The notes beneath the pieces are model-generated. The model was given only the letters and a program-made list of their open reading frames with translations, had not been told where the DNA came from and made no database searches. Positions 8,677 to 17,275 of a stretch of 64,000 nt of DNA are shown here, one piece after another (position 1 is the stretch's first letter; each line of letters begins with the position of its first letter). This DNA comes from Halorussus halophilus (GTDB lineage: Archaea; Halobacteriota; Halobacteria; Halobacteriales; Haladaptataceae): assembly GCF_008831545.1 (NCBI RefSeq), contig NZ_CP044523.1, positions 1,550,001-1,614,000 on the forward strand, written 5' to 3'. Position numbers and translations under genes: made by a program.

Positions 8677-9231
8677 GTCGCTCGCGTTGGCCGCTGACTC
8701 TCGTCCCTCGATTGGATTCGGTAGTTGGTGGAGGTCGGCAACTGTGCCGTCGTATTCGACTGTTCTGAGCGTCCGGCCGTTCATCGTGATTTCGAACGAC
8801 TCGTAGTCGGTCGGCAGACTCGTAGCGAGTCTGAGTTCTGTCTCGGTGCAACCGACGGAAGCCGTGTCGTTCATCTTCTGCTGTGCCGCCTCCGAGCGGT
8901 CGCTCTGCACTGTCCGGAGGTCGATGCGGAAATACCCCGGCGAAACCTTGGTGACGCTCGCTTTCACCGTCTCTGTCGGGGCGTGCTGAACCGTCGCGTT
9001 CAGCGTCACGGCGAACGACTTGCCGACCGCTACGTCGTGGACCCATCCTGCGTCTGCCTTCGTTTCTCCGCAACTACCAGTTGCTTTGCCCAGCGAGAGC
9101 GGTGGCGAGTCGAAATCGCGCGAGGTATCGTCGGGAGCGGAACTAACAAATCCCGACCCGGCCCCACCGACCCCTCCGACGAGTACTCCGAGGAGGAAGA
9201 CGAGGACGAACGCGGGGAGTAGTTTTCGCAT
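8665..9231 (-). CDS. Secreted or membrane-anchored protein of unknown function
   Basis: 188-residue protein with a clear Sec-type N-terminus, MRKLLPAFVLVFLLGVLVGG, then GGAGSGF and a mature region of about 160 residues rich in beta-strand-like alternation. Two cysteines (in GSCGETKAD and VGCTETEL) could form a disulfide outside the cell. NATVQ and NDTAS are N-glycosylation sequons. No lipobox and no family I recognise. It is alone on the minus strand, with about 180 bp of divergent promoter space shared with the methionine synthase pair. Confidence 0.7.
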   Translation of the reverse strand: MRKLLPAFVLVFLLGVLVGGVGGAGSGFVSSAPDDTSRDFDSPPLSLGKATGSCGETKADAGWVHDVAVGKSFAVTLNATVQHAPTETVKASVTKVSPGYFRIDLRTVQSDRSEAAQQKMNDTASVGCTETELRLATSLPTDYESFEITMNGRTLRTVEYDGTVADLHQLPNPIEGRESAANASDSAN

Positions 9232-9378
9232 TGTTTACAGCTCTTCCGGACGCGTGAAGTACTTTCTGCTGGGATAGCTTCAGATGCAGTAGCTGGCAGT
9301 TCCGCAGCCCAACACACCGAATATTGAGTCACTTGTTAACACCTATCTAATGCTCACGGGTTATTTTCCTAAGTGGAA

Positions 9379-9386
9379 AATATTAA
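9379..9386 (+). promoter_or_regulatory. TATA box of the methionine synthase operon
   Basis: AATATTAA is centred about 32 nt upstream of the ATG at 9415, in an A/T-rich stretch that contrasts with flanking GC-rich DNA; a leaderless or very short-leader transcript is expected. Confidence 0.55.
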
Positions 9387-9414
9387 GCGTCCGCATTCCG
9401 TACGTCGGGATACA

Positions 9415-10422
9415 ATGACAGAGCGCGTCGCAACCACACCGGGAGTGTTCCCGCTCCCGGACTGGGCGAAAGACGATTTGGCCGACTTGAAAGGCCACCA
9501 GAAACACGACCTCGTCTCCGGCGACGAAGACGAGGAAGTCGTCGCCGTCTACGACCAAGCCCGCAAAGAAGTCATCGAACGCCAGCAGGACGCGACCCTC
9601 GACCGAGTGGTCGAAGGGCAACTCCGCTGGGACGACATGCTCGCGCATCCACTGGCGGTCCACGACAACGTCGAAACGCGGGGCATCGTCCGCTACTACG
9701 ACAACAACAACTTCTACCGGGACCCCGTGGTGACGGACGAGTTGACCTTCGACGGCGACATCGCCAACGAACTGGAAGCAGCAAGCGGGTTCGCCTCCGC
9801 CGACGAACTGCAAGCCGTCGTACCGGGACCGTACTCGCTCGCGGACCTCGCCACCGACGAGTACTACGGCGACGAAGACGACTTCCTCGCCGCTGTCGCC
9901 GACTTCCTCGCCGGAGAAGTCGAAGCGTTCCCCGAAGTCGAGACGCTGTTCGTCCTCGAACCGTCGCTCGTGGAGAACGTCCCCGGTGACGGCGAGGACG
10001 AACGCGCGAGCGATGCTATCGACGCTGTCACGACTGCCGCTCCCGCTGACACCGACGTGGTCGTCCAGACCTACTGGGGCGCGCTCACCGAGAAAGTCCA
10101 CGCCCACCTGCTCGACGCCGACTTCGACGCCCTAGGCTACGATTTTGTCTCGAACCACGAGGAGAACCTGTACAACATCAACGAGTACGGCACAAAAGGT
10201 AGCATCGCGGCGGGCGTCGTGGACGGCCAGAACACGCTGGTCGAGGACCCCGGAGCGATTGCGGAACGTGCCGACTGGCTCGAAGAGAACACGCCCGCGG
10301 CCGACTTCGAGACCATCTACCTGACGACCAACACCGAGACGTTCTACCTGCCGTACTCGACGTTCCAGGAGAAACTCGCCGCACTCGGCGAGGCCACCGA
10401 ACTCACGGAGGTCACAGCATGA
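9415..10422 (+). CDS. MetE-like methionine synthase paralogue lacking zinc ligands
   Basis: 335-residue protein with the beta-barrel layout of cobalamin-independent methionine synthase (VFPLPDWAKDDL, DMLAHPLAVHDNVE, VPGPYSLADLA, VDGQNT). It is usually annotated as 5-methyltetrahydropteroyltriglutamate-homocysteine methyltransferase. Where the catalytic partner has the zinc motif HxC, this protein has VVQTYWGALTEK, and where the partner has DCG it has TTNTETFYLP. The homocysteine-activating zinc site therefore appears absent, and it probably acts as a folate-binding or structural half. Its stop overlaps the start of the next gene (ATGA), so the two are translated together. Confidence 0.8.
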   Translation: MTERVATTPGVFPLPDWAKDDLADLKGHQKHDLVSGDEDEEVVAVYDQARKEVIERQQDATLDRVVEGQLRWDDMLAHPLAVHDNVETRGIVRYYDNNNFYRDPVVTDELTFDGDIANELEAASGFASADELQAVVPGPYSLADLATDEYYGDEDDFLAAVADFLAGEVEAFPEVETLFVLEPSLVENVPGDGEDERASDAIDAVTTAAPADTDVVVQTYWGALTEKVHAHLLDADFDALGYDFVSNHEENLYNINEYGTKGSIAAGVVDGQNTLVEDPGAIAERADWLEENTPAADFETIYLTTNTETFYLPYSTFQEKLAALGEATELTEVTA

Positions 10423-11486
10423 GCAACAACAGAGAGCAGTTCCGGCCGGAGGACCACCCGAACGACCACTTCCTGCTGACGAGCGTCGTCGGCAGCTATC
10501 CCAAGCCCAAGTGGGTAGACCGGGCCCGCGACTTGTACGAGGACGAAGAGGCGGACTTCGACGAGTCGGCGTGGCAAGAAGCCAAAGACGACGCCGCGCG
10601 ACTCATCACCGAAGAACACGAACGCGCCGGACTCGACACTGTCGTAGACGGCGAGATGCGGCGCAACGAGATGGTGGAGTTCTTCGCCCACCGCATCGAC
10701 GGCTACGAGTTCAACGGCCCAGTGAAAGTCTGGGGTCACAACACCTTCGACAAACCCTCCGTCGTCTCGGAGGTCGAGTACGACGAGTCGTGGCTCGTGG
10801 ACGAATACGAGTTCACTGCCAGCGTCTCAGACAAGCCAGTCAAGGTGCCGATTACCGGTCCCTACACCCTCGCCAACTGGAGCTTCAACGAGGCGTACGA
10901 CGACGAGGAGGAACTGGCCTACGCGCTCGCAGATTTGGTCAACACCGAAATCGAGAAACTGGTCGATGCTGGCGCGCGCTACATCCAGATAGACGAACCC
11001 GCGCTGGCGACGACGCCGGACGACCACGCCATCGTCGGCGAGTGTCTCGAACGCATCGCCGACGGCGTGCCTGACGAGGTGCGAGTCGGCCTGCACGTCT
11101 GCTACGGCGACTACTCGCGCATCTATCCGGAGATTCTTTCCTTCCCGGTGGACGAGTTCGACCTCGAACTCGCCAACGGCGACTACGACCAACTCGACGT
11201 GTTCAAAGAGCCGGAGTTCACCGCGGACCTCGCGCTCGGCGTGGTAGACGCCCACGACGCGACTGTCGAGTCAGTCGAAGAAATCAAGGAGAACGTCAAG
11301 AAAGGCCTCGAAGTCGTGCCGCCCGAGCAACTGACGGTGAGTCCCGACTGCGGCGTGAAGCTGCTCCCGCGCGAAGTCGCGTACCAGAAGATGGAGAACC
11401 TCGTCACTGCCGCCCGAGAAGTGGAGACGGAACTCGACGCCGGAAAGATAGACGTCGAGCGAGAAGCCGTCCCCGCTGACGACTGA
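10419..11486 (+). CDS. metE: Methionine synthase (cobalamin-independent, MetE C-terminal type)
   Basis: 355-residue catalytic half of a split MetE. VVGSYPKPKWV is the typical N-terminal strand, followed by VVDGEMRRNEMVEFF, ITGPYTLANWS and YIQIDEPAL. The zinc ligands are visible as His226 and Cys228 in GLHVCYGD and Cys311 in SPDCGVKLLPRE. The enzyme transfers a methyl group from a methylated folate-like donor to homocysteine, the last step of methionine synthesis in the cytoplasm. It overlaps the preceding paralogue by four bases, implying a two-subunit enzyme replacing the two fused domains of bacterial MetE. Confidence 0.9.
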   Translation: MSNNREQFRPEDHPNDHFLLTSVVGSYPKPKWVDRARDLYEDEEADFDESAWQEAKDDAARLITEEHERAGLDTVVDGEMRRNEMVEFFAHRIDGYEFNGPVKVWGHNTFDKPSVVSEVEYDESWLVDEYEFTASVSDKPVKVPITGPYTLANWSFNEAYDDEEELAYALADLVNTEIEKLVDAGARYIQIDEPALATTPDDHAIVGECLERIADGVPDEVRVGLHVCYGDYSRIYPEILSFPVDEFDLELANGDYDQLDVFKEPEFTADLALGVVDAHDATVESVEEIKENVKKGLEVVPPEQLTVSPDCGVKLLPREVAYQKMENLVTAAREVETELDAGKIDVEREAVPADD

Positions 11487-11650
11487 TCGGTCTCCTGCTC
11501 TCGCTGCTTCTCTCGGTCGCTTACGAACAGGCGGCGCGCTTGCGGGGTCCCGAAACGCCGCGCGCCGCGCTCCCGCGGTTGCGCTCCGACCCGGTTCAGG
11601 TCACAGGACGGAGTGGCTTCGGCTTCGTATTTCAACGTTCGTCTCGCCGG

Positions 11651-11989
11651 TCAGACGACGCCTCGGGCCAGCGACCCGACTACTGACGCGGCGATTGGAA
11701 TCGCCGCACTCACGGCCAGAATTTGGCCCATCGCGAAGTACTTCATCGTGATTCCCCCAGTCGCGAGGAACGCGACCCAGACCAGCCACGAGACGACGCC
11801 GACGGCGAATCCCGCGAGGAGTGCGCGCTTGAGATTCTTGGAGGCGAGTCCGGCGAGCGCGCCGCCGAGGACGAATCCGACCCAGTGAATCGTCGCCACC
11901 GCGACGGCGAGTAAGATTGCCAGCGCGAACGCAATCCAGCGCGCTCGGGAATTCGTTCGAAGTGTTTCGAGCGACTCAGTGGCGTTCAT
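11651..11989 (-). CDS. Small polytopic membrane protein, function unknown
   Basis: 112-residue, strongly hydrophobic protein with three to four membrane segments (WIAFALAILLAVAVATIHWV, FVLGGALAGLAS, LLAGFAVGVVSWLVWVAFLA, and the C-terminal AVSAAIPIAASVVGSLA). Its ATG overlaps the stop of the penicillin-acylase-like gene by 4 bp (ATGA), so it is the second gene of that operon and is translationally coupled to it. The coupling suggests a membrane partner or exporter-like helper for the secreted hydrolase, but this is inference. The 164-bp gap before metE's stop (11487-11650) shows nothing I can name. Confidence 0.65.
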   Translation of the reverse strand: MNATESLETLRTNSRARWIAFALAILLAVAVATIHWVGFVLGGALAGLASKNLKRALLAGFAVGVVSWLVWVAFLATGGITMKYFAMGQILAVSAAIPIAASVVGSLARGVV

Positions 11990-14391
11990 CGCTCTGCCTC
12001 CTCGAATTCGACAGCGAGGTCGCCTGTTGCATCGAGACCCATCGGTTTGTACTCGCCGCCTGCCCACAGTTTCAGTTGGTCGTCGTAGTGGTCCGAGAAG
12101 TAGTCGCCCGAGTTACCGCCCGGCAGGATTGCCTGCGAGTCGCCGTCCATCGGGCAGACCATGCGCCAACTGACGCCCGTCGCGCTCTCGACGGAGAAGT
12201 CGTTGACCGTGTGGTCGGTTCCGGCCTTCGGAATCTCTGGGTAGTTGAGGAATCCCAAGTCGAACGGATGAGTCAGCGCACCGGTGTGGCTGTAGTCGCC
12301 GTAGGTGGTCTCTCCTTCGACTTTTTCGAGCGTCTGTCGGAGCGCATCGACCAAGACCGATTTGCGGCCCTTCTCGCCGAACCACCGACTGTCCGCAGGG
12401 AGATTCGCCAGCACCCAGTCACTCGGGTAGTACGACTCGTCGAGACCGGCCTGTTCGAAGTCGTCTTTGAACGTGTCAGTGCGGAATTGATCGAACCAGC
12501 GTGCGAACAGCAGCGCCCCTCGTGAGTCGGTGTCCATCCGGTAGTCCCAGTCGGCGAGCGTCTGGACTGCTTCTCCGAGTGTCCCGCCCTTGCTTCCACT
12601 TCGGACAGCCTTCACCAGTTCGGGGACGAGCGTCGCCGCGCGGCCGTCGAGCGTGTCGAGTTGAATCTCGCGCATGAACTCGGCGTTCATGGGGTCGTCT
12701 GCGGCCACGCGTTCGTCCAGCATGTCGTAAATTCGCTTACCCCGATAGGGAGTCGAATAGGCTTCCGCGATGTAGTGTTCGGGGTCGTCTACGATTCGCT
12801 GGTTCGCAGTGGCGAGGTAGTCAGGGTTGCGGACGTGGGGCTTCTCCTCGAACGGGACGAACCCCTCCCACGAAGAGGTGCCAAAGGGTTCGAAGCCCTG
12901 CCATTCTCCCTCTCCCACAGAGCCGTCGAAGATGCGGTCGCCCGCGATTTCCTCGCCGTCTTTCCCGTCCCTCGCGCCGTTCGTCCGAATCGGTATCTTG
13001 CCGGTGAGATAGTAGAGCGTGTTGCCGTCTCTGTCGGCGTAGACGAGGTTCTGGGTCGGTACGTCGAACTTCTCGGTGGCCCCAATCGCGTCCGCCATGC
13101 CGTCGCTGTGGTTCAGTTCTCGGACCGCGAGCGTCGTCCGGGTGGCTGTGTGGCCGGTCCACGAGACGCCGACGCGCCGGTCTTCGCGTTCGACGAGGGG
13201 GCCGTGAACCGATTTTTTGACCGTCACCTCGCGATTTTTGGCGTCCGAGATCTCGATTTCGCGCGTCTCGGTGTCGAACTCTCGCCAGTTTCCGCGATAC
13301 CGATAACGGTCACCGGACTCGTCGGTCTCGTAGGAGTAAAAGTCGATGACGTCCGCGCCGCCGTTGGTGAATCCCCACGCGCCAGCGTCGTTCTCGCCGA
13401 TGACGACGAACGGGACCCCGGGAAAGGTGACGCCGCGGGCGTTCAACTCTTCGGTCTCGACGTGCATCTCGTACCAGACCGGCGGGGCCATCAGCCCGAG
13501 ATGGGGGTCGTTGGCCAGCAGTGGCGTGCCGCTTTCGGTCATCTCCCCCGAGACTATCCAACTGTTGGACCCGATACCCGGGGGCGACTCGAAGCCGTCC
13601 AACCAGCCCACGAAGTCGGTGTCGATGTCGGCGGTCGGTTGGTCGCTGGCGGGTGCTGACGGGTGCTGAGAGGCCCGGCTACTGTTGCCGTCGCCCCCTT
13701 CGCGGATGATGGGATAATCGTGGTCGAGTCGCGCCGGATAGAGTTCTTCGACCGCCTGCTCACCGAGTTTGTCGGCGAGCAACGCTCTCCTGAGCGTGCG
13801 AAAGCTCCCGGTCAGGTTCCACGAGATTTGCTTCTCCATCAGCATCGTGTCGGCGGGCGTCCACTCGGCGGGTTCGTAGGAGAGCAGGGAGAACTCGATG
13901 GGAAGCGACTCGGTGTCGATGTAGTGGTTGACACCCTCCGAGAACGCTTCGACCAGTGGCTCTGTCTCGGTACCGCCGAGCATCTCCCAGTTGGCCTCGG
14001 CCGCGCCAGCGAAATCCATCTTCACGTGGAACTCGTCGGACTCGAAGGCCCGCTCGCCGACGACGGCCGAGAGTTGCCCGCGCATCAGTCTGCGCTGGAG
14101 GTCGAGTTGAAACAGTCTGTCCGCGGCCTGCGTGTATCCTACCGCGAAATAGAGCGCCTGCTCGTCGTCGGCCGAGAGATGCGGCACGCCGTAGTCGTCG
14201 TATCGCAGTTCCGCAGCGCCGTAGGGATTCTCGACGGTGCCGTCCGGGCGTTCGGTCGCGCCCGCCCACGCCGACCCGCTGTAGGGCGCGAACCGCTCGA
14301 GATAGCCCCGAACCGGCGAGAGTGACCCGGCGGCGACCCCGCCGCCGAGAATCGCCCCGAGGAGCGCCCGCCGCGTGTAGTTGCCGTCCAT
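11986..14391 (-). CDS. Tat-exported penicillin acylase family Ntn-hydrolase
   Basis: 801-residue precursor. MDGNYTRRALLGAILGGGVA is a twin-arginine-like signal, so export of the folded protein is expected. The N-terminal alpha-chain region has RYDDYGVPHLSADDEQALYF and YTQAADRLFQLDLQRR. The autoproteolysis site precedes GSNSW, making Ser275 the predicted N-terminal nucleophile of the beta chain. FVVIGENDAGAWGFTNGGAD and NPDYLATANQRI are family landmarks. Members cleave amide bonds of penicillins, acyl-homoserine lactones or lipopeptides; the substrate here is unknown. The chosen ATG (complement 14389-14391) gives the signal at the very start. It is coupled to the small membrane protein downstream. 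Confidence 0.88.
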   Translation of the reverse strand: MDGNYTRRALLGAILGGGVAAGSLSPVRGYLERFAPYSGSAWAGATERPDGTVENPYGAAELRYDDYGVPHLSADDEQALYFAVGYTQAADRLFQLDLQRRLMRGQLSAVVGERAFESDEFHVKMDFAGAAEANWEMLGGTETEPLVEAFSEGVNHYIDTESLPIEFSLLSYEPAEWTPADTMLMEKQISWNLTGSFRTLRRALLADKLGEQAVEELYPARLDHDYPIIREGGDGNSSRASQHPSAPASDQPTADIDTDFVGWLDGFESPPGIGSNSWIVSGEMTESGTPLLANDPHLGLMAPPVWYEMHVETEELNARGVTFPGVPFVVIGENDAGAWGFTNGGADVIDFYSYETDESGDRYRYRGNWREFDTETREIEISDAKNREVTVKKSVHGPLVEREDRRVGVSWTGHTATRTTLAVRELNHSDGMADAIGATEKFDVPTQNLVYADRDGNTLYYLTGKIPIRTNGARDGKDGEEIAGDRIFDGSVGEGEWQGFEPFGTSSWEGFVPFEEKPHVRNPDYLATANQRIVDDPEHYIAEAYSTPYRGKRIYDMLDERVAADDPMNAEFMREIQLDTLDGRAATLVPELVKAVRSGSKGGTLGEAVQTLADWDYRMDTDSRGALLFARWFDQFRTDTFKDDFEQAGLDESYYPSDWVLANLPADSRWFGEKGRKSVLVDALRQTLEKVEGETTYGDYSHTGALTHPFDLGFLNYPEIPKAGTDHTVNDFSVESATGVSWRMVCPMDGDSQAILPGGNSGDYFSDHYDDQLKLWAGGEYKPMGLDATGDLAVEFEEAER

Positions 14392-14466
14392 ACCGGGAGG
14401 TACAGTTGGTGTTACAAGAACTTTGTCAGCACTTGACACACGTTTATTTGCGTGTACTGAGTCGAG

Positions 14467-14805
14467 CTACTTCCACGGATTCGACACGAGTTCTCTCTGC
14501 ACGTCTACGCCGACTCGAATCCGGCAGTCTGCGCGCGGTTCGGCGATGCACAACAGCACGTAGCCGTCGTCGAGATGCCGGTCTTTCAGCGCCAGCGGTC
14601 GTCGCGCGTGTTCGAGGTCCCCCGTAAGCAGACGACCGGTACAGGACCCGCAGTGGCCGATTCGACAGCCGAACGGCAGGCCGAGGTCCGCGCGCTCGGC
14701 CGCTTCGAGGACTGTTTCGTCCTCGCGCGTGGCGATGTTCGCTTCCCGGTCGGCTTTCTCCGCACCCTCCCAGACCAGTTCCACTTCGTACTCTGTCACT
14801 GCCAC
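14467..14805 (-). CDS. 2Fe-2S ferredoxin
   Basis: 112-residue plant-type ferredoxin. The cluster ligands are Cys47, Cys52 and Cys55 in FGCRIGHCGSC and Cys86 in GYVLLCIAEP, i.e. the CX4CX2C...C pattern. It is shorter than the classical haloarchaeal ferredoxin, which has an added acidic N-terminal domain. Its ATG lies inside the last codons of the selenium-binding-protein-like gene (10-bp overlap), so the two are co-translated. That makes it the likely electron partner of that oxidase-like enzyme, although this is inference from context. Confidence 0.9.
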   Translation of the reverse strand: MAVTEYEVELVWEGAEKADREANIATREDETVLEAAERADLGLPFGCRIGHCGSCTGRLLTGDLEHARRPLALKDRHLDDGYVLLCIAEPRADCRIRVGVDVQRELVSNPWK

Positions 14806-16202
14806 ACGTCGCTGGTGCAGTCGCCGTCCGGCCAGCGCATCTCGTGTGCGCGGGCCGGGCCGTTGGGCATCTCGCCGAAATCAACCATGAACTCCTCGTC
14901 CAGCGTCATCGTGCCCTTGCGTGGGTTCACGTCCGCCTTCAGCATCACCGACCCCTTCTCCGCCTCTTCCGGGAAGAAGGTGTTGTCCCACGTCGAGTAC
15001 AGCGAGGTGGTCCAGTAGAGACGCTCGCCATCGAGACTCAACTGAATCATCTGTGGACCGCCCACGATGTCCCGGCCGCCCAACTCCTGCACGTCGCCGA
15101 AGAGGCCACCGACCGAGAGCGTGTCCGCGCGGCGCGGGTTCTTCGGGTCGCTAACGTCGTACATGTACAACTCGCCGTGAAGCCAGTTGCCGCCGAACAG
15201 GTAGCGGTCGTCCATCGAAAGCAGGATGTCCGTCGGCAGGGCGGGCACCGGCATGTCCCAGTCGGGATGTTCGCGGGCCTCGAAATCGACCACTTTCTCG
15301 GCGCGGTATTCGCCGCTCTCCCTATCCTCCCAGAAATGGAAGATGTTCGAGGAGAGCGCGGCGTTGACGAACCCGTGGGTCGATTCTGGCGTGTGTAGGA
15401 ACCGAACTTCGAGCGGTATCATTCCCTCTTCGCCTAAATCGACGGTCTGGACGACCTCCCTGTTCTCCCAGTCCCAGAAGTGCAGTTGGTGGCCGTAGTT
15501 GCCCGCCTCCACGTCGGCCATATCGAACCCCGGTTGGTAGACCTTCGGCGCGGCCCACTCCGAGGAGACCATCACGTTCTGGCGAGGTTGGTACCAGAAG
15601 TCGTAGTTCTTCTCGATGTCGCCCGGCGCGTCCCAGCGGCCGACGACTTCGAAGTCGTCGTTCAACTCCAGAAAGCCGCCTGGTAGGTCGCCGTCGGCGT
15701 CCCCGAGCATCGAGACCAGAATCTCGCCGTCCGGGATGCAGTGGACCGTGTGCGGTGCCGAAAGGTCGTGGTCGTGGACCTCCTCGGGTTCGATGGTCTT
15801 CACCATCTCGGGATTTTCCCGGTTCTTCGTATCGACGACGTGCAATCGCGACGAGCGGTTGCCCGGTACGATGAGGTGCCGACGCTCTAACCCCTCGACG
15901 TGGCACGAAGACGAACAGGCGTTCCACCCGAAGTGGTGTAGTTCGTCGCCGACGTTCGGCATCTCCACGCGGTCGATGACTTCGGCGTAGGTGTCCGACT
16001 CTGGGTCAACGTCAACCACTGCGAGAAAGTCCGGGGCGTCTACGTCGGTGCCGACGTACAGGCTCATGACGTACGCAACTTTCTCGCGCTCAGATTGCTC
16101 AACGGCGGCCTGCGGCGTGGCGTATCCGGGGCCTTCTACGTCGTGGTGGTGTTCGTGGTGCTCGTGCGCGCTCGCTTCGCTCGGTGACTCGGTGTCGCTC
16201 AT
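14796..16202 (-). CDS. Selenium-binding protein 56 / methanethiol oxidase homologue
   Basis: 468-residue protein of the SBP56 beta-propeller family. HHFGWNACSSSCHVEG carries the conserved metal/selenium-site Cys, and SAPHTVHCIPDGEILVSMLGD, NYDFWYQPRQNVMVSSEW and NYGHQLHFWDWENR are strongly family-like. Related bacterial and human proteins oxidise methanethiol to formaldehyde, H2S and H2O2. An N-terminal His cluster, HEHHEHHHD, is unusual and might bind metal. No signal peptide is evident. The gene ends within the ferredoxin start, which suggests a redox pair acting on a volatile sulfur compound in the cytoplasm. Start ATG complement 16200-16202. Confidence 0.9.
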   Translation of the reverse strand: MSDTESPSEASAHEHHEHHHDVEGPGYATPQAAVEQSEREKVAYVMSLYVGTDVDAPDFLAVVDVDPESDTYAEVIDRVEMPNVGDELHHFGWNACSSSCHVEGLERRHLIVPGNRSSRLHVVDTKNRENPEMVKTIEPEEVHDHDLSAPHTVHCIPDGEILVSMLGDADGDLPGGFLELNDDFEVVGRWDAPGDIEKNYDFWYQPRQNVMVSSEWAAPKVYQPGFDMADVEAGNYGHQLHFWDWENREVVQTVDLGEEGMIPLEVRFLHTPESTHGFVNAALSSNIFHFWEDRESGEYRAEKVVDFEAREHPDWDMPVPALPTDILLSMDDRYLFGGNWLHGELYMYDVSDPKNPRRADTLSVGGLFGDVQELGGRDIVGGPQMIQLSLDGERLYWTTSLYSTWDNTFFPEEAEKGSVMLKADVNPRKGTMTLDEEFMVDFGEMPNGPARAHEMRWPDGDCTSDVWQ

Positions 16203-16353
16203 TGTTCTCCCCCGACCGAACTACGCTGTTGGGGTTGGTGACCGGGCGCGTACCGGCAACATTCTCTGGATAGTTTCAGACACGTCAGATAAAGAGATGT
16301 CTCGAATTTCAATTTCCGAACGCTTTTTCGGCCCCGCTGTCTCCGTTCCGGTA

Positions 16354-17262
16354 ATGCAGCAGTACGACGACGTGTGTGCGCTCGTCCCGACCTACAACGA
16401 GGGGGCGACCATCGGCGACGTAGTCGATGGGTTACGAGCCAACGGCGTCGAAGACGTGCTCGTCGTAGACGGCGATTCGACCGACGAGACGGCCGCAATC
16501 GCCCGCGAACGCGGTGCGACTGTCGTCCAGCAGTCCGGCGACGGCAAGGGCCAAGCAGTCCGCGAAGGCGTCGAACACATCGACGCGGAGTACGTCCTCC
16601 TGCTCGACGGCGACGACACGAATCCGCCCGAGCAGGCCGACCGACTCTTGGAACCACTGGTAGCGGGGGAAGCAGACCACGTCGTCGGCGACCGCTTCGG
16701 CAACATGAAAGCGGGCGCGATGCCGAAACTGAACCAAGCCGGTAACCGACTGATAAATCGAGTATTCGCCCGCATCCACGGGGAGAACTTCGGGGACATC
16801 CTCAGCGGCTATCGCGCGTTCACCCGCGAGTCGTTCCAGCGCATGTCGCTCACCGCCGAGGGGTTCGGCATCGAGACGGAGATGGCTGTCGAGTGCGCAC
16901 GCCGGGACGTTCCCGTCGAAGTCGTCCCGACGACCTATCGGCCGCGACCCGACGGGTCGGAGTCGAACCTCGACCCTGTCTCTGACGGGGGGAAGATCGT
17001 CTACATGCTGTACAGTCTGGCGAAAACCTCGAACCCGTTGTTCTACTTCGGCGCGCTCGGCTTCCTCTCGGGCGGCTTCGGCCTCGCACTCGCTGGTTGG
17101 GTCGGCTACGAGTGGTTCGGCCCGCCCCGCACCTCCCACGAAGTGCTGGCCGTCGTAGCCGCGTTCGGCGTCCTCTTCGGCGTCCAGTTGCTGATGTTCG
17201 GCGTCCTTTCGGACCTCATCGTCAGCGTTCACCGCGAGAAGATGCGGCGGTTGCGTGACTGA
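16354..17262 (+). CDS. aglJ: AglJ-like dolichol-phosphate hexosyltransferase (family 2 glycosyltransferase)
   Basis: 302-residue GT2 enzyme. LVPTYNEGATIGDVVDGLR is the nucleotide-sugar binding start and VVDGDSTDETAAIA and LLLDGDDTNPPEQADRLLE hold the Asp motifs for metal-NDP. FGDILSGYRAFTRESFQRM, GFGIETEMAVECAR and VPTTYRPRPDGSESNLDP follow, the last being typical of AglJ, which adds the first sugar to dolichol phosphate in haloarchaeal N-glycosylation. Two C-terminal membrane helices (about residues 225-250 and 262-285) anchor it to the membrane. Start ATG 16354 is preferred because the GT2 strand begins 8 residues later. Secreted proteins elsewhere in this window carry many N-glycosylation sequons. 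Confidence 0.85.
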   Translation: MQQYDDVCALVPTYNEGATIGDVVDGLRANGVEDVLVVDGDSTDETAAIARERGATVVQQSGDGKGQAVREGVEHIDAEYVLLLDGDDTNPPEQADRLLEPLVAGEADHVVGDRFGNMKAGAMPKLNQAGNRLINRVFARIHGENFGDILSGYRAFTRESFQRMSLTAEGFGIETEMAVECARRDVPVEVVPTTYRPRPDGSESNLDPVSDGGKIVYMLYSLAKTSNPLFYFGALGFLSGGFGLALAGWVGYEWFGPPRTSHEVLAVVAAFGVLFGVQLLMFGVLSDLIVSVHREKMRRLRD

Positions 17263-17275
17263 GTTCGTCGTGTTT

